Below are positions 1 through 5,692 of a DNA stretch of 5,692 nt, piece by piece. The number at the start of each line of letters is the position of its first letter. Positions within the stretch are counted from its first letter, which is position 1. This DNA comes from Acidimicrobiia bacterium UBA6912. Its GTDB lineage: Bacteria; Actinomycetota; Acidimicrobiia; Spongiisociales; UBA5794. The stretch lies in assembly GCA_002450985.1 (NCBI GenBank), contig DKBA01000319.1, positions 4,955-10,646 of the forward strand, written 5' to 3'. The translations under genes and the position numbers were made by a program. The notes under the pieces were generated by a model. It saw nothing but the letters and a program-made list of their open reading frames with translations. It did no database searches and was not told the origin of the DNA.

Positions 1-21
1 GGCCACCCGATCCGGGTGGCC
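1..21 (-). terminator. GC-rich hairpin downstream of murJ, probable terminator
   Basis: A perfect inverted repeat, GGCCACCC (1-8) and GGGTGGCC (14-21), with a further G9-C13 pair, leaves a 3-nt loop (ATC). It begins 8 bases past the murJ stop codon in the direction of murJ transcription, where an intrinsic terminator would sit. The tract that would follow the stem on the minus strand lies outside the window, so a U-run cannot be checked. It could also serve an unseen gene to the left. Confidence 0.55.
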
Positions 22-29
22 TCTCCTCG

Positions 30-1655
30 TCACGAGCGTCCCGCAGGCGCCGCACGGCGGCCGGGAGCTCCGAACCAGGTGAACAGCAGCGCGCCGATTC
101 CGAGCGCAACGAGGCCGAATGCGGCGGTCCCGACGATCACTGCGAGCAACGCAGCAAGCCAGCCGGTGCCGAGCGCAGCCTGGAGGAGCCAGGCGGCGCC
201 ATAGGCGGCGCCGCCGGCGGCGACCGCAAGGGGGACGGCACGGGCCGCAGTGTCCACGACGACCGAGAGGTTTCCTCCAACGCCACGCCTGCCGTACCAC
301 GTGGCGGCAAGCGCCGCGGTGTAGGCGCCGAGCGCCACGGTCGAGGCAAGGGCGACGCCCTCCAGCCCGAATTGCCCCTGCAGCCCGAAGAACAACGGCA
401 CGGCGACGACGGTGGCCACCGTGCCGATGACCACCGGCGTCCACATGTCCCGGGTGGCGTAGAACGCCCGTGACAGGATCTGGAGCCCGCCCCATATCGG
501 CACGGCGAACGCGTAGAAGAACAGCGCCCGCGCCGTTGCGACGGTGTCCGCCGCCGTGAACTGGCCGCGCTGGAACAACGTCTGGATCACGGGCTGGCTG
601 AGGGCGACGAGCAACCCTGTGGCCGCCATGGAGAGCACGATCACGAAGCTGAGGGCGCGGTCCACCGTGCGGCCCATCTCCTTGCGGCGTCCCTCGGCGA
701 ACAGCAGCGCGAGATAGGGATAGGCGGCGACGCTCGCCGCCTGGGCGATGGCGCCGACCGGGACCAGCATCGTGCGCCGGGCGTACTGGAGCTGGGTCTG
801 GGCCGCTTCACCCACCCGGTTGCCGAAGACGCTCATGAACGTCTCGTCGAGCACGACGATGGACTGGCCGATCATCAGCGGCAGGGCGATCTTGAGGTAT
901 TCGGCGAGGGCGGGGTGGTTCCACTCGGTGCCGCCGATCCAGCGCATACCGACGCGATGGGCACCCCACCACTGGAGGGCGAAGTTGCCGGCGAAGGCAC
1001 CGGCGAGCGCACCCCAGATGAAGCCGTCAGGCCCCGCGGCATCGGTGAAGGCGGCGTCGGCGATGCCGCCGAGGATGATGCCGAGGTTGTAGACGATCGG
1101 GGCCAGCGTCGGGATGACGAACACACCCTTGGCGTACTGGACGGCGCTGAAGAGCGCCCCGACGACGAAGAAGAGCTGTGCCGGCAGCACGATTCGGGTG
1201 AGCCGGATGGTGTTGAGCGTCTGCTCGACGGTGAAGTCCGGATACAGCCAGCGGATCACCGCCGGGGTGAGCAGCCACCCGATGACGACGAGCGCCGAGA
1301 TGCCGATGGCGATGGGCCGGATGATGGCGGTGAGCGCCTTCCACCCTCCCTCCTCGTCGTCGGCGGCGAGGTAGCGGGCGAAGATCGGGATGAACGTGAT
1401 CGACAGGAACCCGCCGGCGAGGAGGTAGTTGAGGAAGTCGGGGATGCGGAAGGCAGCGACGTACTGGTCGGTGACGCCGCTGGCGCCGAGCAGCGCGGCG
1501 AAGATGATCTCGCGGAGCTGGCCGAGGATGCGGGACAAGAGGACGCCGGCCGACACGATGAGGGCGGCCTTGCCGATGCGGCCGGAGATCCGGCTCGAGA
1601 TCCCGCCCTTCCTCGTCGTCATCGCCGAAACGGTAGTGGGCGGGCCTGGAACCAT
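30..1655 (-). CDS. murJ: MurJ/MviN lipid II flippase
   Basis: Integral membrane protein of the MviN/MurJ family (MOP exporter superfamily), which moves the peptidoglycan precursor lipid II across the cytoplasmic membrane. The sequence is hydrophobic throughout with about 14 predicted helices. The family N-terminal block is clear: SRILGQLRE, then TDQYVAAFRIPDFLNYLLAGGFLS. The Arg residues of SRILG and QLRE, the Asp of TDQ, and an Arg in QYARRTMLVP match residues shown to be important in E. coli MurJ. Length is 541 residues from the chosen ATG at 1655, against 511 in E. coli. Three in-frame starts exist: GTG 1691, ATG 1655 and ATG 1622. Only 1655 has an SD-like stretch (GGGGAG, 11-nt spacer), so it is preferred; 1622 (530 residues) is the main alternative and gives a more typical MurJ N-terminus. 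The gene is divergent from the cotransporter gene and followed by a hairpin at 1-21. Confidence 0.93.
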   Translation of the reverse strand: MVPGPPTTVSAMTTRKGGISSRISGRIGKAALIVSAGVLLSRILGQLREIIFAALLGASGVTDQYVAAFRIPDFLNYLLAGGFLSITFIPIFARYLAADDEEGGWKALTAIIRPIAIGISALVVIGWLLTPAVIRWLYPDFTVEQTLNTIRLTRIVLPAQLFFVVGALFSAVQYAKGVFVIPTLAPIVYNLGIILGGIADAAFTDAAGPDGFIWGALAGAFAGNFALQWWGAHRVGMRWIGGTEWNHPALAEYLKIALPLMIGQSIVVLDETFMSVFGNRVGEAAQTQLQYARRTMLVPVGAIAQAASVAAYPYLALLFAEGRRKEMGRTVDRALSFVIVLSMAATGLLVALSQPVIQTLFQRGQFTAADTVATARALFFYAFAVPIWGGLQILSRAFYATRDMWTPVVIGTVATVVAVPLFFGLQGQFGLEGVALASTVALGAYTAALAATWYGRRGVGGNLSVVVDTAARAVPLAVAAGGAAYGAAWLLQAALGTGWLAALLAVIVGTAAFGLVALGIGALLFTWFGAPGRRAAPAGRS

Positions 1656-1681
1656 CGTGCCAGGCGCTCCCCATCGGGAGC
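1644..1681 (-). promoter_or_regulatory. Two adjacent hairpins over the murJ start region
   Basis: Read on the minus strand, GCTCCC-GATG-GGGAGC (1681 to 1666) is followed with no gap by GCCTGG-CACGATGGTT-CCAGGC (1665 to 1644). Both stems are perfect 6-bp repeats. The 3' arm of the first contains the SD-like GGGAG, and the loop of the second contains the ATG at 1655. If the transcript folds this way, ribosome access to murJ would be limited. Six-base stems are common by chance in such GC-rich DNA, so a regulatory role is inference. Confidence 0.3.
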
Positions 1682-1703
1682 CGAGGAGCACAGATGGTTG
1701 ACG

Positions 1704-1725
1704 CGACGGCCCGTCGGCCGACGGG
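1704..1725. promoter_or_regulatory. Palindrome in divergent intergenic region, possible operator
   Basis: CCCGTCGGCCGACGGG (1710-1725) is a perfect 16-bp palindrome. A third half-site, CGACGG (1704-1709), precedes it and can pair with CCGTCG (1711-1716), giving three alternating half-sites at 1704, 1711 and 1719. It lies between murJ and the cotransporter gene, where a repressor or activator could act on both promoters. No convincing sigma-70 type -35/-10 pair could be fitted around it. A TAACGT at 1736-1741 fits the loose TAnnnT -10 pattern for the plus-strand gene but has no matching -35. Confidence 0.3.
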
Positions 1726-1755
1726 TGACCGTGTGTAACGTGCGACAGGAGGCTC

Positions 1756-1830
1756 GTGTCTCGTGGGTGCGGCCGGGTCGCGGCCGTGGGTTGTGAGGCG
1801 GCGATTCGGGTGTGCCGGAGGCCTGGGTGA
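1756..1830 (+). other. Possible 24-codon leader ORF overlapping the cotransporter start
   Basis: A GTG at 1756 opens a 24-codon frame ending at TGA 1828-1830. That stop overlaps the GTG start of the downstream gene (1827-1829) as GTGA, the arrangement typical of translational coupling. A perfect AGGAGG (1747-1752) precedes it, but the 3-nt spacer is short. The peptide would carry three Cys (codons 5, 13 and 20) and several Arg. Two other GTG codons, at 1763 and 1767, follow the same AGGAGG in other frames, so it may be chance. No homologue is recognised. Confidence 0.2.
1817..1821 (+). promoter_or_regulatory. Ribosome binding site deciding the cotransporter start
   Basis: GGAGG lies 5 nt before GTG 1827. 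The longer alternative start, GTG 1812, has only a weak GAGG about 13 nt upstream. The SD therefore favours 1827 and removes five residues from the longest reading frame. The conserved SLC12 sequence begins well inside either version. Confidence 0.55.
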
Positions 1831-4325
1831 CCAAACAGAACGGGAACGGGGGGACGCTCGGCACCTTCGTCGGAGTCTTCACGCCGTCGATCCTCACCAT
1901 CCTCGGGATCATCCTGTTCCTGCGCCTCGGCTACGTCGTGGGGAACGCCGGGCTGCGCAACGCCCTCGTCATCATCTTGGTCGCCACCGTCGTGAGCACG
2001 CTCACGTCCATCTCGCTCGCCGCCATCTCCACCAACATGGAGGTCAAGGGAGGGGGCGACTACTACCTGATCTCACGCACCCTCGGCATCGAGTTCGGCG
2101 GCGCAATCGGCGTCGTTCTCTTCCTCGCCCAGTCGGTGTCGATCGCTTTCTATGCGATCGGTTTCGGCGAGGCGGTGTCGGCGATGGCCGGTTTCGACGG
2201 CAATCGCCCCGTCCAGGCGATCGCCGCTGCAGCGGTCCTCGCCCTGTTCGTGCTCGCCTGGCTGGGGGCAGACGCCGCCAGCAAGTTCCAGTTCGTCGTC
2301 ATGGCGTTCCTGGTCGCTGCGCTCGTGTCGTTCTACATCGGGGCACTGGGGAGTTTCGACGGGTCGACGCTCGGTCGTGACTGGCCGCCGCCGCAGGGAG
2401 CGCTCGGCTTCTGGGCCGTCTTTGCGGTGTTCTTCCCCGCCGTCACGGGATTCACGCAGGGCGTGAGCATGTCGGGGGACCTGCGCGATCCGGGAAAGAG
2501 CCTCCCCACCGGCACCTTCGCCGCCGTGGGACTGTCGACGGTGGTGTACGTATCGGTTGCCGTGCTGCTCGCCGGCACCACCTCGCTCGTGGTGCTCGCC
2601 AACGATCCGTCGGCGTTGCGGTCGGTGTCGTTCGTCCCCGTCTTGATCGATGCCGGCGTGGTTGCGGCCACCCTGTCGTCTGCGATGGCGTCGTTCCTCG
2701 GGGCCCCCCGCATCCTCCAGTCGCTGGCGTCCGATCGTATCTTCCCGGTCCTCGGGTTCTTCGCCAAGGGCCACGGCCCGACCAGCAACCCGCGTCGGGG
2801 CGTGTTGCTGTCGCTCGTGATCGCGCTGGCCACGATCGGGCTCGGCAGCCTGAACGTCGTCGCCCCGGTGGTGTCGATGTTCTTCCTCATCTCGTACGGT
2901 CTGCTCAACTACGCCACGTACTACGAGGCCCACGCCGGCAGCCCGTCGTTCCGGCCTCGGTTCCGCTTCTTCCACCAGCGGTTGAGCCTGGCCGGGGCGA
3001 TCGCGTCGTTCGGCGCGATGGTGGCGATCAACCCCATCGCCGGGATCGTCGCCCTTGTCGTGCTGTTCGGCATCTACACCTACCTGAGCCGGCGCACGCA
3101 CGCCGAGCGGTGGGCCGACGCCAGCCACTCCCACTACTTCAAACGCGCCAAGGACAGCATCCGGCTGATGGCCGGCGAGGCGGAGAGCGCCAGGAACTGG
3201 CGGCCGCAGGTGCTGGCTTTCTCGGCCGACCCGGCGCGACGGGAGCGGCTGATGCGGCTCGCCGCGTGGATGGAGGGAGCGAGCGGCCTGTCGGCGGTGG
3301 TGCAGATCATCCAGGGCGCGGGCGCGGTGAAACGGCGCGAGCGCCAGGAACAGGAGCGGGCGCTCAAGGCCGAGGCCGAGGCGCTCGGGGTCGACGTGTC
3401 GCTCGTGGTGCTCGCCCCCGATGCGATGGAGGCGTTGCCGATCATCGTGCAGTCGTACGGGCTCGGCCCGCTGCGGGCCAACACCGTCCTGTTCGGGTGG
3501 CCCGAGGAGGCGGGTCCGGAGCGACGGCACGACTATGTCGAGATGCTGCGCGAGGTGATGCGCCTCGGGGTGAACGTGATCGCGGTGTCGAGCGATGCGC
3601 TGCGCTGGAACGCCATGGGCGAGGTGCCGCGCAAACAGCGCAGGATCGACGTGTGGTGGAAGGGTGACGACAGCAGCCGGCTGGCGCTGCTGATGGCGTA
3701 TCTCGTCACGCGCACCGACGCTTGGGGCCGGGCCGGTATTCGGCTCCTGGCGACCCTGGGGGACAGCGCCGACGCGGGACACCGCATGGCCGAGCTCGAG
3801 GAGATGCTGGAGGATGCGAGAATCCCGGCCCAGGTCCAGATCATCGCCTCGACGGTGGATGCGGCCTCGGCCGTGTGCCGCGACTCCACGCTGGTGATGG
3901 TGCCGGCGCGACTTCGTCGCGACCAGATCCTCGACCCGCTCGACGAGGACATGTACGCCCTGTTCGAGCGCTTGCCCATGGCGGCCGCCGTCGTGGCGGC
4001 CTCGCCCGTCGATCTCGTCGCCGGACCCGAGTCCGAGGCGCACAGCCAGCTCGCCGAGGCGGAGGAGCGAGTCGAGGCGATGGAGAACCGGCTGCGCCGT
4101 CTCGAGGCGCAATTCGCCAAGATCGACGCGGAGGTGGCGGAGCTTCGGGTCAAGGCAGAGCGCAACGGCTCCGATGACGACGAGGCGCGTCTCGATGCCG
4201 CCGAAGCCCGGCATGCAACGTTCACTCGGCGCCTGCTGAAGGCTCGAGCGTTGACCGAGCGGGCGCAACGCGAGTTGGTGGCACTGCTCGAGGCAGCCGT
4301 CAACTCCGACCGGCCGTCTCGCTGA
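1827..4325 (+). CDS. SLC12-type cation-chloride cotransporter homologue with coiled-coil tail
   Basis: Predicted secondary transporter of the APC superfamily, cation-chloride cotransporter (SLC12) branch, in the cytoplasmic membrane; 832 residues from GTG 1827 (837 from GTG 1812). Residue numbers here count from 1827. The N-tail is short (about 14 residues), without the long phosphoregulatory region of animal NKCCs. About twelve helices span 15-420. Family blocks: TM1 ILTILGIILFLRLGYVVGNAG (21-41, shown in part), VKGGGDYYLISRTLG before TM3, Tyr109 in TM3, FFPAVTGFTQG and SGDLRDP in TM6, and ATLSSAMASFLGAPR in TM8. The cytoplasmic domain (about 440-730) carries NWRPQVLAF, QSYGLGPLRANTVLFGWP and IDVWWKGDD, in the same order as animal KCCs. 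A coiled coil follows (736-823). Substrates are probably Cl- with K+ and/or Na+, which cannot be settled by reading. Generic databases may call it an amino acid permease. It is divergent from murJ and convergent with the ABC permease. Confidence 0.88.
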   Translation: MTKQNGNGGTLGTFVGVFTPSILTILGIILFLRLGYVVGNAGLRNALVIILVATVVSTLTSISLAAISTNMEVKGGGDYYLISRTLGIEFGGAIGVVLFLAQSVSIAFYAIGFGEAVSAMAGFDGNRPVQAIAAAAVLALFVLAWLGADAASKFQFVVMAFLVAALVSFYIGALGSFDGSTLGRDWPPPQGALGFWAVFAVFFPAVTGFTQGVSMSGDLRDPGKSLPTGTFAAVGLSTVVYVSVAVLLAGTTSLVVLANDPSALRSVSFVPVLIDAGVVAATLSSAMASFLGAPRILQSLASDRIFPVLGFFAKGHGPTSNPRRGVLLSLVIALATIGLGSLNVVAPVVSMFFLISYGLLNYATYYEAHAGSPSFRPRFRFFHQRLSLAGAIASFGAMVAINPIAGIVALVVLFGIYTYLSRRTHAERWADASHSHYFKRAKDSIRLMAGEAESARNWRPQVLAFSADPARRERLMRLAAWMEGASGLSAVVQIIQGAGAVKRRERQEQERALKAEAEALGVDVSLVVLAPDAMEALPIIVQSYGLGPLRANTVLFGWPEEAGPERRHDYVEMLREVMRLGVNVIAVSSDALRWNAMGEVPRKQRRIDVWWKGDDSSRLALLMAYLVTRTDAWGRAGIRLLATLGDSADAGHRMAELEEMLEDARIPAQVQIIASTVDAASAVCRDSTLVMVPARLRRDQILDPLDEDMYALFERLPMAAAVVAASPVDLVAGPESEAHSQLAEAEERVEAMENRLRRLEAQFAKIDAEVAELRVKAERNGSDDDEARLDAAEARHATFTRRLLKARALTERAQRELVALLEAAVNSDRPSR
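4032..4295 (+). other. Coiled-coil C-terminal extension of the cotransporter
   Basis: After the SLC12 C-terminal domain ends near residue 730 (numbered from GTG 1827), residues 736-823 form two charged helices. The first has hydrophobic residues alternating at 3 and 4 positions: L742, V749, M752, L756, L759, F763, I766, V770 and L773, about five heptads. An acidic break (NGSDDD) separates it from a second Ala/Arg/Leu-rich helix. This could mediate dimerisation or partner binding; that role is inferred. Confidence 0.6.
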
Positions 4326-4333
4326 CGGGCCGG
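4310..4333. terminator. GC hairpin at convergent gene junction, possible bidirectional terminator
   Basis: CCGGCCGTC (4310-4318) can pair with GACGGGCCGG (4324-4333), leaving a single bulged G and a 5-nt loop. It spans the stop codon of the cotransporter (4323-4325) and ends 8 bases from the stop of the convergent ABC permease (4341). No T-run follows on either strand, so it would be a non-canonical GC-stem terminator of the kind often seen in actinobacteria. Confidence 0.4.
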
Positions 4334-4340
4334 CCTGCCG

Positions 4341-5093
4341 TCACACCAGGTCGCGACTGTTGAGGATCCAGGTCGTGAACCAGGTGCCGATGGCGAACAC
4401 GACGGCCGCCTTCACGAGCGCACCACCGGCGCCGGGCTCGACGTTTCCGAGGGCGAAGTCCGGTACGAACGGGAGCACCTGGCTGGGGCTCAGCGCGACG
4501 AAGGCGCTGAACCCGATCCGCCACGGAGAGAGGCTGGCGAGGGCGCCGATGGCGCCGGCGACCGCGCTCTCCCAGATGAACACGAAGGCGAGCCCGGTCA
4601 ACGTCGCCCGCTCGGTGAGGTAGCCGAGGGGCGTGAAGAGCGAGGCGTACACCGCGGTGGCGATCCAGGCGCCCACCACGAGGGGGAGGATGTAGCCCCA
4701 ATCGCCATGACGGAGCCCCATGGCCGTGCCGAGGGCGACTGCGCCGATGCCGGACACCGCGCACGCGGCTGCGATGGCGGCCAGGATCTTGGCGGCCGCG
4801 ATCCAGGCCCGTGGGATGGGGCGCAGGACGATGAACGAGAGGGTCTGGTCCCGCCGCTCGTCACCGAGGGCCGATGTGGACAAGATGAGGGCGACGATGG
4901 GCACGACCACGCTGAAGAAGAAGCCGACGGTGACGCCGGTGAAGGTCTCGAGGCGGGAGGCGGCGGCCGACCGCGAGGTGCTCAGGTAGACGATCAAGCC
5001 GGGCAACACGGCCAGGGCGGCGAGCCCGAGGAACCGGCGCAGGCCGAGCACCTGCACCGTGGTCATCCGTGCGACCCGCAGCGCCGCCGTCAT
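4341..5093 (-). CDS. ABC-2 type transporter permease
   Basis: Membrane subunit of an ABC exporter, 250 residues with about six hydrophobic helices (roughly 21-38, 54-76, 97-123, 132-157, 165-188 and 226-245). Between helices 2 and 3 lies DERRDQTLSFIVLRPIPRAW, which matches the ABC-2 permease pattern of an acidic/Arg stretch, a T-L pair, and then a short P-I-x-R turn before the next helix; this segment is thought to contact the ATPase. The ATG start at 5093 overlaps the TGA of the upstream ATPase gene as ATGA, so the two are translated together and probably form one complex, with the permease likely dimeric. No SD is needed if translation is coupled. The substrate is unknown: this family includes exporters of drugs, lipids, peptides and polymers, and nothing here picks one. 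It is the last visible gene of its operon. Confidence 0.85.
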   Translation of the reverse strand: MTAALRVARMTTVQVLGLRRFLGLAALAVLPGLIVYLSTSRSAAASRLETFTGVTVGFFFSVVVPIVALILSTSALGDERRDQTLSFIVLRPIPRAWIAAAKILAAIAAACAVSGIGAVALGTAMGLRHGDWGYILPLVVGAWIATAVYASLFTPLGYLTERATLTGLAFVFIWESAVAGAIGALASLSPWRIGFSAFVALSPSQVLPFVPDFALGNVEPGAGGALVKAAVVFAIGTWFTTWILNSRDLV

Positions 5094-5692
5094 CGCCGAT
5101 GCACCAGATAGCGGAAGACGCTCTCGAGGGAGTCGTCTTCCGGGCGGAAGGCACGGAGCCGGATGCCGAGCTCGGCGGCGACGGTGGGTACGTGGGAGCC
5201 GAGGGTCCGAAGGTCGGTGGTCTCGACATGCACCCCGCGCTCGTCGAACTCGACCCCGCGCACCGCATCGGAGGCGATGAGGGCGGCGGCGAGGCGTCGC
5301 GGATCGCTCGCCTCCACGAGCACGCGGTAGGGAATGTCGGCCATGGCGCTGCGAATGGCGGCGATGTCACCGGCGGCGGCGAGCTTCCCGTCGACCATGG
5401 CGATCACGCGGTCCGTCATCCGCTCGACCTCTTGCAGCACGTGCGAGGAGACGATCACCGTGCGCCCCTCGTCCCCGATGCGACGAAACAGCGCGATGAG
5501 CCGCATCCGCTGCATGGGGTCGGTCCCGTTGAGCGGCTCGTCGAGGACGAGCACCTCGGGATGACTGACGAGCGCGGCGGCGACCTTGGCGCGCTGGCGC
5601 ATGCCTTTGCTGAAGCCACCGACGGCGCGATCGGCAGCATCCTCGAGCTCGACGGTGGCGAGGGCCCGGTCGGCGGCGGCCGCCGGGTCGGC
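5090..5692 (-). CDS. ABC transporter ATP-binding protein (partial, N-terminus outside window)
   Basis: ATPase subunit that would power the adjoining permease. The frame stays open to the right edge, so 200 C-terminal residues are visible and the Walker A and Q-loop half is missing. Counting from the first visible residue, the signature motif is GFSKGMRQR (26-34), a common variant of LSGGQ in ABC-2 exporters. Walker B is VLVLDEP with Asp51 and catalytic Glu52, followed by the D-loop NGTDP. The H-loop is VIVSSH with His84. Residues about 121-200 form a C-terminal accessory region (YRVLVEASDP... to SLESVFRYL), as in CcmA/NatA-like exporter ATPases. An internal ATG at 5602 falls inside the signature motif and is not the true start. 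The stop overlaps the permease start by 4 bases. The D-loop reads EPLNGTDP where EPTNGLDP is usual, a modest variation that keeps the catalytic residues. Confidence 0.9.
   Translation of the reverse strand, partial: ADPAAAADRALATVELEDAADRAVGGFSKGMRQRAKVAAALVSHPEVLVLDEPLNGTDPMQRMRLIALFRRIGDEGRTVIVSSHVLQEVERMTDRVIAMVDGKLAAAGDIAAIRSAMADIPYRVLVEASDPRRLAAALIASDAVRGVEFDERGVHVETTDLRTLGSHVPTVAAELGIRLRAFRPEDDSLESVFRYLVHRR

Noticed and set aside
1698..1741. TTGACG (1698-1703) as a -35 box with TAACGT (1736-1741) as its -10
   Set aside because: The spacing of 32 bp is far too long, and no TAnnnT-like hexamer lies 16-18 bp after TTGACG. A promoter could not be assigned with confidence.
1770..1786. Small inverted repeat CGGCC...GGCCG before the cotransporter
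   Set aside because: The 5-bp stem with a 7-nt loop is too weak and too common in this base composition to call.
915..1796. A 293-codon plus-strand frame antisense to murJ
   Set aside because: Low-complexity Asp/Glu/Gly/Arg composition and full overlap with well-supported murJ; a shadow frame.
1763..2380. A 205-codon plus-strand frame starting at a GTG 10 nt after AGGAGG
   Set aside because: The SD spacing is acceptable, but the translation is Arg/His-rich and becomes a +1 shadow of the cotransporter gene. Only the SD is shared with the possible short leader ORF.
2073..4268. A 731-codon open frame on the minus strand, antisense to the cotransporter
   Set aside because: It is rich in Arg, His, Glu and Gly with no domain-like pattern, which is the usual composition of an antisense frame in high-GC DNA. 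The plus-strand frame has clear SLC12 motifs along its whole length.
3533..4303. A 256-codon Ser/Arg-rich minus-strand frame under the cotransporter C-terminus
   Set aside because: Its Ser/Arg/Ala repeats are the reverse complement of the Ala/Glu/Arg coiled-coil codons; no independent signal or SD.
5455..5640. A 61-codon minus-strand frame overlapping the ABC ATPase
   Set aside because: It is an out-of-frame shadow of the signature and Walker B region of the ATPase.

Overview
The window is GC-rich DNA (roughly 70% by eye) with GTG starts, strong G/C bias at third codon positions and little non-coding sequence. This fits a high-GC actinobacterium. The MurJ sequence, with its LLAGG motif in place of the proteobacterial AEG version, agrees with that. 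I cannot name a genus; an Acidimicrobiia-like lineage is only a guess.

Layout from left to right. A 9-bp GC hairpin at the left edge (1-21) lies just past the stop codon of a minus-strand murJ/mviN lipid II flippase gene (30-1655). A divergent intergenic region of about 170 bp (1656-1826) separates murJ from a large plus-strand gene (1827-4325). This region holds a perfect 16-bp palindrome, two back-to-back hairpins over the murJ start, and a possible short upstream ORF that overlaps the downstream start codon. The plus-strand gene encodes a complete SLC12-type cation-chloride cotransporter homologue: a 12-helix APC-fold core, a cytoplasmic SLC12 C-terminal domain and an added coiled-coil tail. 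It converges on a minus-strand ABC exporter pair: an ABC-2 type permease (4341-5093) and its ATPase (5090 to the right edge, N-terminus missing). The two genes share a 4-base ATGA overlap. The 15-bp convergent junction carries a GC hairpin that could terminate both transcripts.

How they may work together. The permease and ATPase clearly form one transporter of unknown substrate. MurJ and the cotransporter share a divergent control region, so joint control of wall-precursor flipping and ion/osmotic balance is possible, but this is inferred from position only. The most interesting object is the cotransporter. Its C-terminal domain resembles eukaryotic KCCs, its TM8 keeps the Ser-Ser pair linked to Na+ binding in NKCC-type proteins, and the usual TM1 Asn of the K+ site is replaced by Thr. 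No mobile element, CRISPR array, tRNA or rRNA gene was seen.
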